A DNA stretch of 64,000 nt, from NCBI RefSeq assembly GCF_002104335.1, contig NZ_CP020867.1, forward strand, positions 1,215,206-1,279,205, given 5' to 3'. Of the stretch, positions 53,656 to 63,704 are shown one piece after another. The DNA comes from Campylobacter cuniculorum DSM 23162 = LMG 24588. Its GTDB lineage: Bacteria > Campylobacterota > Campylobacteria > Campylobacterales > Campylobacteraceae. A program made the position numbers and the translations under genes. Every line of letters begins with the position of its first letter. Within the stretch, counting starts at the first letter, position 1. The notes below the pieces were generated by a model. That model was not told where the DNA came from. It did no database searches and saw only the letters and a program-made list of their open reading frames with translations.

Positions 53656-54945
53656 TTATCCTTTTATATTGTATTTTTTCATTTTTTCATTTAAAACCGC
53701 AATTTCCATTCCTAACATATTTGCAGCCTTTTGTATGTCAAAATCAACATCTTTTAAAACCGCGTCAATCAAATCTTTTTCTAAATTTTTTATATCTTTT
53801 TTAAATTTTCTTGATTCTAAAAACAAATCTTCGCTAGAAATTTCTTGTTTATCGCTTAAAATACAAGCCCTTTGAATGATAGAGATAAGCTCTCTGACAT
53901 TGCCGGGAAAATCGTAATCAAGCAAGGCTTTTTGAGCCTCTTGACTCAATTTTTTATCTTCAAATTCATATTCTTTGCAAGTATCTTTTAAGACTTTATG
54001 AGCAAGGTCTAAAATCTCTTCTTTTCTTTCTCTTAAAGGCGGTATAAAAATAGGAATGGTGTTAAGACGATAATAAAGATCGGCTCTAAATTCACCTTTT
54101 TGAATTTTTTCATCTAAATTTGCATTGGTTGCACTGATGATTCTTACATTAATCTTAATGCTTTTTGTGCCACCTAAACGCACAATCTCTTTCTCCTGCA
54201 AAGCTCTTAAAAGTTTAGCTTGAATTTCATAAGGCATTTCTCCAATTTCATCTAAAAATAAAGTCCCCTCATTTGCCATTTCAAAAAGCCCAATTTTCGT
54301 AGAATTTGCATCTGTAAAAGCCCCTTTTTCAAAACCAAAAAGCTCACTTTCAATCAAATTAGCCGGAATGGCTGCCATATTTATAGCTATAAAAGGTTTG
54401 CCTTGTCTTTTGCTTTGTTGATGAATGTATTTTGAAAAGACCTCCTTACCCACTCCACTCTCGCCAAAAAACATCACAGAAACATCTGTTTTTGCAGCTT
54501 TTAAACTTAAATTTAAGGCCTGTTGAAGTTTTGGAGAGCTTGCAAAAAAATCTTTATTTTCCTCTTTTTTCTTATTTTTTTTATTTGCTGTTTTTTCACG
54601 AATGATTTTAGTACGTTTGATAGCTTCAACCAAAGTATCAATATCAAAAGGCTTGGTTAAAAAATCTTTTACGCCCAAACGCACCGCTTCAATAGCCCGA
54701 TTTAAAGTCGCATTTCCTGTAATGATAATAAAATCATATTTATTTTCACAAGCTTTAACAAATTCAAGTCCATCAAGCCCGGGCATATTAATATCTGTGA
54801 TAATCAAATCTGTATCATTATCAAGTTTTTTTAAGGCTTCAGTAGCGGATTTGAAAGATTTGATTTTAAATTCATCATACTCAGCTAAAGCAATCTCTAA
54901 AGACTTTCTCATATTAATATCATCTTCAACTATAACTACATTCAT
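53656..54945 (-). CDS. flgR: Sigma54-dependent flagellar response regulator FlgR
   Basis: NtrC-family activator of 429 residues that turns on the RpoN flagellar regulon. The receiver domain has VVIVEDDINMR and the phospho-acceptor Asp in LIITDINMPGLDG. The AAA+ domain has Walker A FGESGVGKEVF, the sigma54-contact GAFTDA loop and FLDEIGEMP. The C-terminus lacks a clear DNA-binding helix-turn-helix, as noted for C. jejuni FlgR. I choose the ATG at 54945 because the GTG before it overlaps the AAGG site. An A8 run lies in the linker (54575-54582). Confidence 0.93.
   Translation of the reverse strand: MNVVIVEDDINMRKSLEIALAEYDEFKIKSFKSATEALKKLDNDTDLIITDINMPGLDGLEFVKACENKYDFIIITGNATLNRAIEAVRLGVKDFLTKPFDIDTLVEAIKRTKIIREKTANKKNKKKEENKDFFASSPKLQQALNLSLKAAKTDVSVMFFGESGVGKEVFSKYIHQQSKRQGKPFIAINMAAIPANLIESELFGFEKGAFTDANSTKIGLFEMANEGTLFLDEIGEMPYEIQAKLLRALQEKEIVRLGGTKSIKINVRIISATNANLDEKIQKGEFRADLYYRLNTIPIFIPPLRERKEEILDLAHKVLKDTCKEYEFEDKKLSQEAQKALLDYDFPGNVRELISIIQRACILSDKQEISSEDLFLESRKFKKDIKNLEKDLIDAVLKDVDFDIQKAANMLGMEIAVLNEKMKKYNIKG
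54575..54582 (-). repeat. A8 homopolymer in the flgR linker
   Basis: Eight A on the coding strand in a Lys/Asn-rich linker between the receiver and AAA+ domains. FlgR of C. jejuni is known to vary in phase by A/T-tract slippage; this is the longest such run I noticed here. In frame in this sequence (ON). Confidence 0.45.
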
Positions 54946-55084
54946 TTTAAACACCTTAATTTTTACAAGATTATAACAAATTTGACTTTAATAAAGTAAA
55001 TTAGCCCTAAATTGATTTAAAATTATATTTAAATTATTAAAACAAAGGAAAAAATTTATTCTCAATTTGTTTTTTTTTTTTTGA

Positions 55085-55090
55085 TATAAT
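55085..55090 (+). promoter_or_regulatory. -10 element of the CipA-like gene, after a T13 tract
   Basis: TTGATATAAT, immediately preceded by a run of thirteen T (55070-55082). There is no -35 box. The T-run could be a second source of variation, changing promoter strength by length. AAAAGGA and the ATG at 55133 follow. Confidence 0.5.
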
Positions 55091-55132
55091 GCTTTAAAAA
55101 ATGCAAATTTAAAAAACAAAAGGAAAAAATTC

Positions 55133-56504
55133 ATGCAAAAAATTTATCTTTGTTCTTTTGCTGATACAAGGCTTGGAATTTCAATTTGTCGCTTCAAGCA
55201 ACAAGCACAGACTATGGGGGGGGGTGTTTGAAGAAATTTTTATTCATACAGAAGCGAGTTTGCCCTTAGAATTTAGAAGGACTTTTAAGCATAAATTTTA
55301 TAAAGAAGATGGCACTGTGAGCAGAGGTTTTGGGTATTGGGTTTGGAAACCAAAGGTTATTTTAATGGCTTTAGAAGAGCTTAAAGAAAATGATATTTTG
55401 TTTTATCTTGATATAGGTTTTGAATTTAATTCTTCAAAATCACATACACTTCGCGAGTGGATTAATCAAATCAATCAAAATGAAATTATGGGCATGATTG
55501 CTAATTTCCCTGAAAAAAATTGGCAAAAAATGGACACTTTGGTGCATTTTGGACTTGATAAAAATGAAGAATTTTTAAATTCAATGACTTATGCAGCAGG
55601 ATTTATAGCCCTTAAAAAAACAGCTAAAAATATAAAAATCATACAAGAATGGATGAAAGTGTTTTACGAACATTGGGAATTTGTTGATGATAGCCCAAGT
55701 AAAATTCCAAATTTGGCTTGCTTTATAGAAAATCGTCACGATCAGGCCATATGGAATATTATTGCAAAACTTAATGGAGTTAAAGCTTTTCCTGCGGAAT
55801 TTTATCATCAAGCATTTAATCAACCTTTGCAATATTTTAGAAATAAAATTTATCTGCCACATAATGCAGAACAAACAAAAACAATCAACGAAATGATAAG
55901 ATATAAAGGTAGAGGTGCTTATCAATTAAATCCCTTAAATCTTAAAAATAATATTCTTGAACAAAGTAATGAATACCATGAATATAAAATTCTTCAAGCC
56001 CAGATCCATTCCAAAAAAAGCAAAAAACAAGATTTAAAACTTTTAAATTTAGAACAAGAGCTCATTAACAAAAAACTTAAAACGAAAAAATATGCTAAGC
56101 AATTAGGTCTAAAGAATGATGAAGTGATTATGCCAAGAATGACTTTAATCCAAGCTAATTGTGCCAAAGCAAGAATTTACAATCATCTTGCCTATAAATT
56201 AGGACAGAGTATGATAAAAAATTCTAAAACTTTTCTTTCTTATATGAAAATGCCTTATATACTCATAGCTCTTAGTATAGCTCACAGAGAGGAACAAAAG
56301 ATTAAATGTAATGATATTTTACCTCCTATAGAAAGCTATCCTGATTATAAAGAAGCTCTAAAAGAAAAAGAATGTTTCACTTATAAACTAGGACTTGCTC
56401 TTATGAAAGCAAATAAAGCATGGTATAAAGGAGGGTATCTCATCTTTTTCTTTAAAGAATTGCCACGACTCAAAAAGGAATTTAAACATAAGAATTTATT
56501 TTAA
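55133..56504 (+). CDS. CipA-like protein, phase-variable and frameshifted (OFF) at a G9 tract
   Basis: The ATG at 55133 (AAAAGGA upstream) begins MQKIYLCSFADTRLGISI, but nine G at 55216-55224 put the frame on a TGA 4 codons later. The remaining 427 codons lie in the +1 frame (VFEEIFIHTEASLPLEF onward, to 56504). Eight G would join them, so the gene is in the OFF state in this sequence. The long part has FGYWVWKPKVIL and NDILFYLDIG blocks like glycosyltransferases of the capsular/LOS type and a Lys-rich C-terminus. C. jejuni CipA (invasion-linked) is the closest type I recall. Activity unknown. Confidence 0.7.
55216..55224 (+). repeat. Poly-G (G9) phase-variation tract, OFF length
   Basis: Nine G close to the 5' end of the CipA-like gene. 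G8 (or G11) restores the frame, while G9 gives a peptide of about 33 residues. The position near the start is typical of contingency switches. Confidence 0.85.
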
Positions 56505-57015
56505 AGACAATTAAAAATATCGCAAGAAAATATAAGATTTATAAAAAAGTAAAAAGCAATCAAGCGATAAAAATAAAAGGAGAATTTCTTGATTAAAACT
56601 TGGTGCAATGAAAAGAGCTCTTCACTCAAAATAATTTTCATTTTTGCAATGTTTAATCAACTGAGTATGATTAATCTCAATGAAACGAAATTGCTTTCCT
56701 TTAAAATTCTAAGAGAATTTAAAAAGAGTTAAAAATGTTTGAAATGGAATTTGAACTTGATGAGGAAAAATCTAAGAGAAGACAAAGACAACTTGTATAA
56801 ATGCAAAACTCTAATACTTTTTTAATGCGGTTTTGAAAATATTTTGTCAAAAATTTAGGATAATCCTTTAATAAAGATTTTATTTTTACAAATTCATTGT
56901 TTTTTTACTCAACAAGATGAAAATTCTTAAAGTTCATTTAACTCCATTCATTTTAAACACCTGAATTTTTGCAAGATTATAACAAATTTGACCTTAATCA
57001 AGTAAATTTTTATGT
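56505..57015. other. Non-coding stretch with two tiny relic frames
   Basis: About 510 bases. On the plus strand there are two short ORFs of about 20-27 codons (near 56650 and at 56734), the second starting MFEMEFELDEEKSKRR, which recalls the beginning of BrnT-type toxins but stops at once. I treat both as relics or chance. Part of the sequence before 57000 repeats the bases just upstream of flgR (TTTTGCAAGATTATAACAAATTTGAC-like), suggesting duplication. Confidence 0.4.
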
Positions 57016-57213
57016 CTAATATTTTTCTTTAAATTCCTTTCTTAATTTTTTTAGTTCAAAGAAAAATTTAAAAAATCCGCCCTTATAAAAAGTTTTACAA
57101 GACTTGATAAAAAGCTCGCCTATCCTATAACAATAACTTTGTTTTTCTTTTAAAGAAAATTCTCTTTTCGCATAACCTTCACTTATAATTTCTCTTATAT
57201 TATATTTTTTCAA
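57016..57213 (-). pseudogene. C-terminal scrap of a CipA-like/glycosyltransferase paralogue
   Basis: A frame of about 65 codons ending in KGGFFKFFFELKKLRKEFKEKY. It matches the end of the CipA-like protein (KGGYLIFFFKELPRLKKEF) in the same order of motifs: a Tyr-Arg/Lys-Leu/Ile-Gly helix, Lys-Gly-Gly, then FFF and a basic end. No start or upstream domain remains (an in-frame stop lies just upstream), so it is the tail of a lost paralogue, in the opposite orientation. Confidence 0.55.
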
Positions 57214-57285
57214 TCTTTTATAAAAAACATAAAAAAATATTTTATTTCGCAGTTTTTAACACAAATTTCTATTAAACAAATGGGC

Positions 57286-58480
57286 TTATTGGGCTCTAAT
57301 AAAAAGCCTTGTTTTATCAGTTAAAATGACTCCTATTCTGTGTGTAAAATTCTCCGGTTGTCTTGTTGCTAAACCTAAAAAAGCAAAATATATCATCATT
57401 TATTATTTCTTTATATTTAACAAAATAGGACATTAAATGAGAAAAATCATACTCTTCAGAAATGTTAAAATGTTCTTGTAAAAATTCACTTTGATTTAAA
57501 TTTTTCAAAATTTCTTCTCCTCCCTTATCTGCTAAAAATAAATCTATCAAATCACATCTTTTTAAAGAAAATCCGCTCCAAAAATTTATGGTTTGAGCCT
57601 CTAAAAAAGTTTTTTTATCAATTAAAACATTTGCATTTAAATTATTAAATTTAATAAAATTTTCTAAAAAATCCTGAGATATTTTATCGGGATTGATTTG
57701 AATTTTTTGATCCGCGTTTTTTATTCTAAATATTAAAGACCTTTGGTTTTAAGCATTTAAAGCTAAGATATAATGACCAAAATACTGCTCCGGAAAGAAA
57801 AGTTTATGTTCCTCTATCCTAAAAACTTTTTCATCAAACATAGAATTTTTAGCTTCAAAACTCTTTAAATCCCCCCCCCCATCAACAATCATATCTTGCG
57901 GGGTTAGAATGGTAAAATTGATTTTATTTTTTAAATCCATTTTTTTAGGGGATAAAAAATCATCTGCATGATTTGCGATATTTTCTCCTAATTCTTGCAT
58001 TATAGTAATGTGTTGATGGGCAGGATCGACCATATTTGCAAAATAATAACAATGATTTTCCTTATAATATCTTGTCCTATCGATGAGATTAAAGCCAAAT
58101 TTTATACATAAAAACCTATGGAAATTATTAATAAGTTGAAAATTGCTTTTAAAAAAATTAGGGAGGATTAAAATGAGAATTTTCTTTCCGCATTGACTCA
58201 GCTCTTCATAAAACCAAGTTAAATCCCTAAAAAATTCCTCTTTAATTTAACCCTTATCATTCATATAATTTATAGCATCATTGACATTTGATTCACTGAT
58301 GATTAAATCAGCGTTTTGGATAAATTCTTGATTTCTTTTTCTTTTTATCGCATAGAGATTTTGCAAACAAGTACTACCGCCCAAAGCTAAGTTAATAAGA
58401 TGAATATTTCTTTGTTTTAATCCCGATGATAAACCTTTAATAATAGAATTTGACCCGCCCAATAAAACAATATTTTTCAT
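57286..58480 (-). pseudogene. Decayed SGNH-hydrolase-like gene with a G10 tract
   Basis: From the ATG at 58480 one frame runs for about 360 codons, broken by two in-frame TAA stops (58247-58249 and 57749-57751). Near 57405 a further frameshift leads to YFAFLGLATR and a natural end at 57286. The N-terminus KNIVLLGGSNSIIKGL resembles the first block of SGNH/GDSL-like proteins (a GGSNS nucleophile region). The middle holds a run of ten C on the plus strand (G10 in the gene) coding VDGGGDLKSF. The reading frame between lesions is still good, so inactivation is recent. Confidence 0.7.
57871..57880 (-). repeat. Poly-G (G10) tract inside the pseudogene
   Basis: Ten C on the plus strand (G10 on the coding strand). 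The tract is in frame here, but the gene carries two stops elsewhere, so slippage can no longer restore it. Confidence 0.8.
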
Positions 58481-58531
58481 AAAATTAACCCCTCTATTTT
58501 TTGCGAAATTATATCAATCTAAGCTTAAGCT

Positions 58532-58981
58532 TTACTTTTTTTTAAGATAATAAATCAAAGCACTCCTCTCACCAAATTCAACACTAAAACGTAAAGGAAG
58601 TATTTTGATATAAGTTTCACTTTGTGCCTTTGCAAAATCACTTTTAACAATATCTTTGACGCTGATTTTTGCACCGATAAAACATTCACTAAGCTCATCT
58701 CTATGCGAATTTAAAAAATTTAATTTTTCATTTTTCGGCATTTCATCATCGATAAGTCCTAATTCTGTTCTTGGTAAAAGGGTTAAGTCTTTTTGAGTAT
58801 AAATGATTTCACATGCAAATTCACTCTGCACATTTTGACTTTTTGTCATAGCTGGGGATAAATTTTGACTTTGATGAAAAAGAATTAAATTTTTATTTGA
58901 AAGTTCTGCCCAAAATATGAATTCATCTTGGGCAAAAAGCTCAAAACTCAAAAATATCAATAAGCAAATAATTCTTTCCAC
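58532..58981 (-). CDS. flgQ: Flagellar motility protein FlgQ
   Basis: A 149-residue protein with a signal peptide (residues 1-17) and no recognised domain. It is called FlgQ from its position directly after flgP and before gyrA on the same strand, the arrangement in C. jejuni, and from its size. FlgP and FlgQ are needed for motility and build the basal disk outside the flagellar motor. It overlaps flgP by 25 bases. Confidence 0.75.
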   Translation of the reverse strand: MERIICLLIFLSFELFAQDEFIFWAELSNKNLILFHQSQNLSPAMTKSQNVQSEFACEIIYTQKDLTLLPRTELGLIDDEMPKNEKLNFLNSHRDELSECFIGAKISVKDIVKSDFAKAQSETYIKILPLRFSVEFGERSALIYYLKKK

Positions 58982-59481
58982 TTTTCAGCATCAATTTTAA
59001 GTTCTACATTGACTCTATAAAGTCCTTGATTGAAATTTTCATCAATAACACTTGCATTTTTAATCAGTCCATTAACTTGTGCGGTAATGGTTGAACTTCT
59101 AAGCATTGCATCTTTAACAGTGTCTTTACCATTGACTCTCACACCATAAAGTTTGCTTGCAAGCTGTCTGTAAGCATCGGTTAATGCAGCTCTCTTAGCT
59201 AAAGCAAGGGCTTGGGCTGTTGAAACCGTATTCAAAGGAGCAATTCCTTCTCCAACTGCCGTAAAACTTAATTCAGTTTCACTCACATCAGGAGCTAACA
59301 TTTTTTCTTGTCTGATGATATCACGTACATCGTCTTTATCGACTTTTTGCACAATAACATCACTAGAATCAGCTGCATTTGCATTTGTATTGTTAGCCTT
59401 TGTAGTGCTATTTCCTGCACCAGAGGCACATCCGCCAAAAATTGCTGCTACAATCAGCATAAAAAATAAAGCTTTTTTCAT
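58957..59481 (-). CDS. flgP: Flagellar basal-disk lipoprotein FlgP
   Basis: Outer-membrane lipoprotein of 174 residues with the lipobox IFGGC (Cys18). The mature part has the LPP20-like block ALALAKRAALTDAYRQLASKLYGVRV near residues 86-111. FlgP forms concentric rings at the flagellar motor of campylobacters and supports high-torque motility. A clear signal and family motif plus the flgQ-gyrA neighbours make the call firm. Confidence 0.9.
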   Translation of the reverse strand: MKKALFFMLIVAAIFGGCASGAGNSTTKANNTNANAADSSDVIVQKVDKDDVRDIIRQEKMLAPDVSETELSFTAVGEGIAPLNTVSTAQALALAKRAALTDAYRQLASKLYGVRVNGKDTVKDAMLRSSTITAQVNGLIKNASVIDENFNQGLYRVNVELKIDAEKWKELFAY

Positions 59482-59552
59482 TTTACACCTTCAAAATATT
59501 GTGATTCATCATTAAGACAGCAAAATCTGTTCCAAAATGAAAATCACTTGTT

Positions 59553-62120
59553 TTAATTCAAATTCAAATCCATTTCGCTATCATTATCCTCTTCTTCTTG
59601 TTTTGGACATTTAGCGATACTGATAACCTCATCATTTTCTACATTAACAACAATCACTCCACTTGTATTGCGTCCCGCCTTTCTAATGCTTTGCATATCC
59701 ACACGAATCATTTTTGCACTGCTTGTTAATGCCATTAAATCCATACTTTCATCGACTATTACAACGCTAATTAGATCCTTAGTCTTATCTGTAAGTTTCA
59801 TACAAATAACACCCTTTCCGCCTCTGCTTTGAAGTCTGTATTCTCCTGCGTTGGTGCGTTTTCCTATGCCTTTAGCACTGATGCTTAAAATTTCTTGTTG
59901 GTCATTTTCAATGACAACTGCTCCTACTAATTCGTCATTTTTCTCTTTAAACTTTATAGCAGTGACTCCCCTGCTCACGCGTCCTATTTCTCTAACCTTA
60001 GCTAAAGGAAATTTAATACACATACCTTTTTTAGTTACTGCAAAAAGCATTTTGCCTTGATTATTTTCTTCTAAATTTTCATCTTCATTTTGATTTTCGT
60101 CGTTGATTTTCATCGCATCATTTTGAACATCAAAAGGCTCATTTTCATCTCTTTGGACGATGATTGCTGTGACTAATTCATCTTTTTCATCTAAATTAAT
60201 CGCCCTCACTCCAACACTACGAATATTTTGATACTCACTTAAATTTGTGCGTTTAACAATACCATTTTTAGTGAAAAAGCATAAAGATTTACTTTCATCA
60301 AAATCTGCCGTTGGAATGATTGCCATAATTTTTTCATCCGCTTGTAAATTGATAAGATTAACCACTGCTTTACCCTTAGCCACACGCGTTCCTTCTGGAA
60401 TCTTATAAACCTTAAGCCAATAGAGTTGCCCCCTATCGGTTACGAACATCAAAGTATCATGAGTATTTGCAGTAAAGAAATTTTCAATAAAATCATCATC
60501 ATAAGTTGTTGCGGCTAATTTACCTTTACCCCCGCGTTTTTGTTTTTCGTATTGTTTGCTTGGCATTCTTTTGATATAACCGCGATGTGTAATCGTTACA
60601 ACCATATTTTCATTAGGAATTAAATCCTCAACATCAATGTCCTCGTAATCATCTTCAATTTGAGTGATTCTTGGGACATTGAATTTGTTTCGCATTTCTT
60701 TTAATTCCTCACGGATTAAATTTTCAAGCTCTTCTTCACTCTTCAAAATCTTTTCAAGTCTTTCAATTTCTTGAATCAAGTCTTTGAGTTCATTTTCAAT
60801 CTTATCCCTTTCAAGCCCTGTTAAGCGTCCAAGTCTCATCTCCAAAATCGCATGAGCTTGAAGTTCGCTCAATTTAAATTTCTCAACCAAAGCCTCTTTC
60901 GCACTCACATTGTCTGCGCTATTTTTAATAAGAGCAATCACTTCGTCAATATCATCTAAAGCAATCTTCAAACCCTCTAAAATATGAGCTCTTGCCCTTG
61001 CTTTTTGAAGATCAAAAATAGTCGCTCGTATAATCACCGTTTTTCTGTGAGTTAAAAATAAATTTAAAAGCTCTTTTAATGAAAAAATCTTGGGTTCTTT
61101 ATTATGAATGGCAAGCATAATCACACCAAAAGTGCTTTCCATAGTCGTGGATTTAAAAAGATTGTTAAGCACAATATCACTCATCGCTTCTCGTTTAAGC
61201 TCTATGACAACGCGAATACCCTCTCTATCACTCTCATCTCTTACCTCTGAAATTCCTTCGATTTGTTTTTCTTTGACGAGTTCTGCAATTTGCTCAATCA
61301 ATCTTGCTTTATTAGTTTGATAGGGAAGTTCATCAATGACAATAATATCTTTATTGCTCTTTTTTTCTATATGAGTTTTAGCACGAATCTTAATCCTACC
61401 CCTGCCCGTGCGATAAGCCTCAATAATACCCTTTTTACCATAAATAATTCCAGCAGTTGGAAAATCTGGTCCCTTAATAAACTGCATCAACTCCTCTAAA
61501 CTCGCATCTTTATTTTCAAGCAAATGCAAAAGCCCGTCTATAAGCTCATTGAGACTATGAGGAGGAATATTTGTCGCCATACCCACTGCAATACCACTTG
61601 AACCATTGAGCAATAAATTTGGAACCCTTGAAGGCAAAACATCAGGCTCACTCAAAGAATCATCATAATTTGGAACAAAATCCACCGTGTCTTTATCAAT
61701 ATCGCGTAAAAGTTCTTCAGCTAAAATTGTCATTCTAGCTTCAGTATAACGCATAGCAGCCGCACCATCTCCATCAACTGAACCAAAATTTCCTTGCCCA
61801 TCGATAGTTGGATAACGCATAGAAAAACTTTGAGCCATGCGAACAAGGGCATCATAAACAGCTGTATCTCCGTGAGGATGATATTTACCTATAACATCTC
61901 CTACGATACGAGCAGATTTTTTATAAGCACTTCTGCTTCCTACATTAAGATCATTCATCGCATATAAAATTCTACGATGCACAGGTTTAAGCCCATCTCT
62001 AGCGTCCGGTAAGGCACGTCCGATAATCACACTCATCGAATAATCCAAATAACTGCTCTTAATTGAATTTTCTATATCTACAAGCTGAATATCAGAGTTT
62101 TCATTAAAAATATTATCCAT
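59553..62120 (-). CDS. gyrA: DNA gyrase subunit A
   Basis: Type II topoisomerase subunit of 855 residues. Catalytic tyrosine in [10 protein letters not shown] (about residue 125). The quinolone-determining region reads [11 protein letters not shown] at 80-90, with Thr86 and Asp90 present, the wild-type (susceptible) residues in Campylobacter numbering. The C-terminal beta-pinwheel contains GyrA boxes such as QKRGGKGK near 545. An acidic Asn/Glu-rich insertion lies in the pinwheel. It is encoded away from gyrB. Confidence 0.97.
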   Translation of the reverse strand: MDNIFNENSDIQLVDIENSIKSSYLDYSMSVIIGRALPDARDGLKPVHRRILYAMNDLNVGSRSAYKKSARIVGDVIGKYHPHGDTAVYDALVRMAQSFSMRYPTIDGQGNFGSVDGDGAAAMRYTEARMTILAEELLRDIDKDTVDFVPNYDDSLSEPDVLPSRVPNLLLNGSSGIAVGMATNIPPHSLNELIDGLLHLLENKDASLEELMQFIKGPDFPTAGIIYGKKGIIEAYRTGRGRIKIRAKTHIEKKSNKDIIVIDELPYQTNKARLIEQIAELVKEKQIEGISEVRDESDREGIRVVIELKREAMSDIVLNNLFKSTTMESTFGVIMLAIHNKEPKIFSLKELLNLFLTHRKTVIIRATIFDLQKARARAHILEGLKIALDDIDEVIALIKNSADNVSAKEALVEKFKLSELQAHAILEMRLGRLTGLERDKIENELKDLIQEIERLEKILKSEEELENLIREELKEMRNKFNVPRITQIEDDYEDIDVEDLIPNENMVVTITHRGYIKRMPSKQYEKQKRGGKGKLAATTYDDDFIENFFTANTHDTLMFVTDRGQLYWLKVYKIPEGTRVAKGKAVVNLINLQADEKIMAIIPTADFDESKSLCFFTKNGIVKRTNLSEYQNIRSVGVRAINLDEKDELVTAIIVQRDENEPFDVQNDAMKINDENQNEDENLEENNQGKMLFAVTKKGMCIKFPLAKVREIGRVSRGVTAIKFKEKNDELVGAVVIENDQQEILSISAKGIGKRTNAGEYRLQSRGGKGVICMKLTDKTKDLISVVIVDESMDLMALTSSAKMIRVDMQSIRKAGRNTSGVIVVNVENDEVISIAKCPKQEEEDNDSEMDLNLN

Positions 62121-62158
62121 AAAAATCCTTGTAAAGATTAAAATTTTATTCTATCATA

Positions 62159-62734
62159 TTAAACTTTTGCATCAGCTAAAACGAGAGCAAAAAGCACAGA
62201 AATTTTATTTTTTTCTAAAATTTTTTTAGCTTCTAACAAACTCAAACCCGTCGTTACTATATCATCAACTAAAATTACAGGATGCTTAATCTCTTTTAAA
62301 AGTTTATATTTTCTTTTATTTTTTTGACGAAAAGCTACACTTTTTCCCGAATACTTTACTTGATTTTGTGCTTGTAAAACTCTATAAATAGGTTTTATAA
62401 ACCGGGTTTTAAGATGTCGTGCTAAAATCGCAGAATGAGAATAAAGCCCATCTTGCACCCTATCATCTAAAGCCAAAGCATTGATTTGAATTTCTGGATT
62501 GAAAAAATTTTTAAATTGAGCAAAACTTAATTTTGCTAAGGCATTAAAGACAAAATACCCATAAAAATGATGTTTAGAATGCAAAAGATGGCTGATTTCG
62601 TTGTATTTATAAAAAGAATAAACCTTAAATCCTTTTTCAAGCTCTCTTACTCCCAAAGAAAACTCTGCCAATTCTTCAGAGCAATTTTCACAAAAACTTA
62701 GCAGAGTAAAATTATGACAATTAAAGCATCTCAA
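62159..62734 (-). CDS. ctsW: ComF-family phosphoribosyltransferase-like competence protein
   Basis: A 191-residue protein with an N-terminal zinc-finger-like CFNCHNFTLLSFCENC (residues 3-18) and a PRTase domain with the PRPP-binding motif VILVDDIVTTGLSL near residues 153-166. ComF-type proteins take part in natural transformation. The C. jejuni gene at this place is, from memory, the competence gene ctsW. It overlaps mapA by 4 bases. Confidence 0.8.
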   Translation of the reverse strand: MRCFNCHNFTLLSFCENCSEELAEFSLGVRELEKGFKVYSFYKYNEISHLLHSKHHFYGYFVFNALAKLSFAQFKNFFNPEIQINALALDDRVQDGLYSHSAILARHLKTRFIKPIYRVLQAQNQVKYSGKSVAFRQKNKRKYKLLKEIKHPVILVDDIVTTGLSLLEAKKILEKNKISVLFALVLADAKV

Positions 62735-63372
62735 AGCGAAGAAATAATGCTTGCGGCTTTATTTGCCATTTGTTTGATGAGCAAATGAGTGTAGAAGGTC
62801 AGCTCTTTTAAATTTTCAAAACCCTCCACATCTTGTTTGGTCCTTATGGTAAATTTTTTATTTCTGTTAATATCCTTGACACTTAAGACCCCAGCAACTC
62901 TTGAATGCAAACCCGAACTATCTTTCTTAGAAGCAAAATCTATAAAGCTTAAATCAACCTTCATAACATAGGGCGAGTTATTATTGTTATTTTCAAGCAC
63001 TTCTATATCCCTAGCTTCAAGCTCTTGCTTAAGATAAGTGTAAAAAACTGCATTGAAATTTAAGTCGATTAAATATCTTTGATTGTCCGCGAGTAATACT
63101 TTTTGATTCTCTGCTAAGTCATAAAAACGATGCAAATAGACCTTTTTTAAAGCCACAGCTGAATCTAAGGTCCTTTTATTAGCACAACAAACAATGCCAA
63201 TATCACTAACATACAAAAGCCCTTTAATCTTAGCTTCAAAGCCTCTTTCGCTTTCACAACTTGCACATTGAGTGTTTCTAGAGAGCTGATTCACTTGTGC
63301 AAAAGTATTTTGAGAAGCACACGCACCGAGCATAAAAACTGCAATCAAGCAAAACATAAAATTCTTAATCAT
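62731..63372 (-). CDS. mapA: Outer membrane lipoprotein MapA
   Basis: A 213-residue lipoprotein with signal peptide and lipobox MLGAC (Cys18). Two CxxC-like pairs follow (TQCASCE and IVCCANK). MapA is the membrane-associated protein A used as a species marker in C. jejuni; its function is not settled. GGAGGAAGG precedes the ATG. It leads the leftward unit with ctsW and gyrA. Confidence 0.85.
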   Translation of the reverse strand: MIKNFMFCLIAVFMLGACASQNTFAQVNQLSRNTQCASCESERGFEAKIKGLLYVSDIGIVCCANKRTLDSAVALKKVYLHRFYDLAENQKVLLADNQRYLIDLNFNAVFYTYLKQELEARDIEVLENNNNNSPYVMKVDLSFIDFASKKDSSGLHSRVAGVLSVKDINRNKKFTIRTKQDVEGFENLKELTFYTHLLIKQMANKAASIISSL

Positions 63373-63704
63373 CTTAAACCTTCCTCCAAAATATAATTGT
63401 ATTTAAAAAATAAGCAAATTTCAAGCCAAATTTTATAAAAATATAAATTTTATTTTCATAAATTTTTTAAATTCTTTTAAAAATATTTTTCTTCCAAAAA
63501 TAAAATGCAAAAACTAGCTTTATAAAAAGTCTAAAAAATTTAAAAGACAAATTATTTTCACAAAATTCTAAAAATATAAATGTTACAAATCGTTAAAACA
63601 TAAAATAAATTTTTAACAATTTTACACAAAAAATTATAAATAAAAGCTGTATTAAGTTATAATATTTTTAACAAAAATTAAATTTTATTTAAGGAGTATG
63701 GTTT
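63373..63704. other. Divergent promoter region between mapA and the DASS transporter
   Basis: About 330 bases, extremely AT-rich, with no ORF. It holds the plus-strand promoter (TATAAT 63658-63663) and must hold the mapA promoter on the other strand. I recognise no further motif. Confidence 0.5.
63658..63663 (+). promoter_or_regulatory. -10 element of the DASS-family transporter gene
   Basis: AGTTATAAT, 41 bases before the ATG, with no -35 box. AAGGAG lies at 63691-63696, 8 bases before the start. Confidence 0.55.

Noticed and set aside
56734-56799. BrnT-like toxin start (MFEMEFELDEEKSKRR)
   Set aside because: The frame stops after 21 codons and lacks the rest of the BrnT core; no BrnA follows. 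Treated as a relic or chance.
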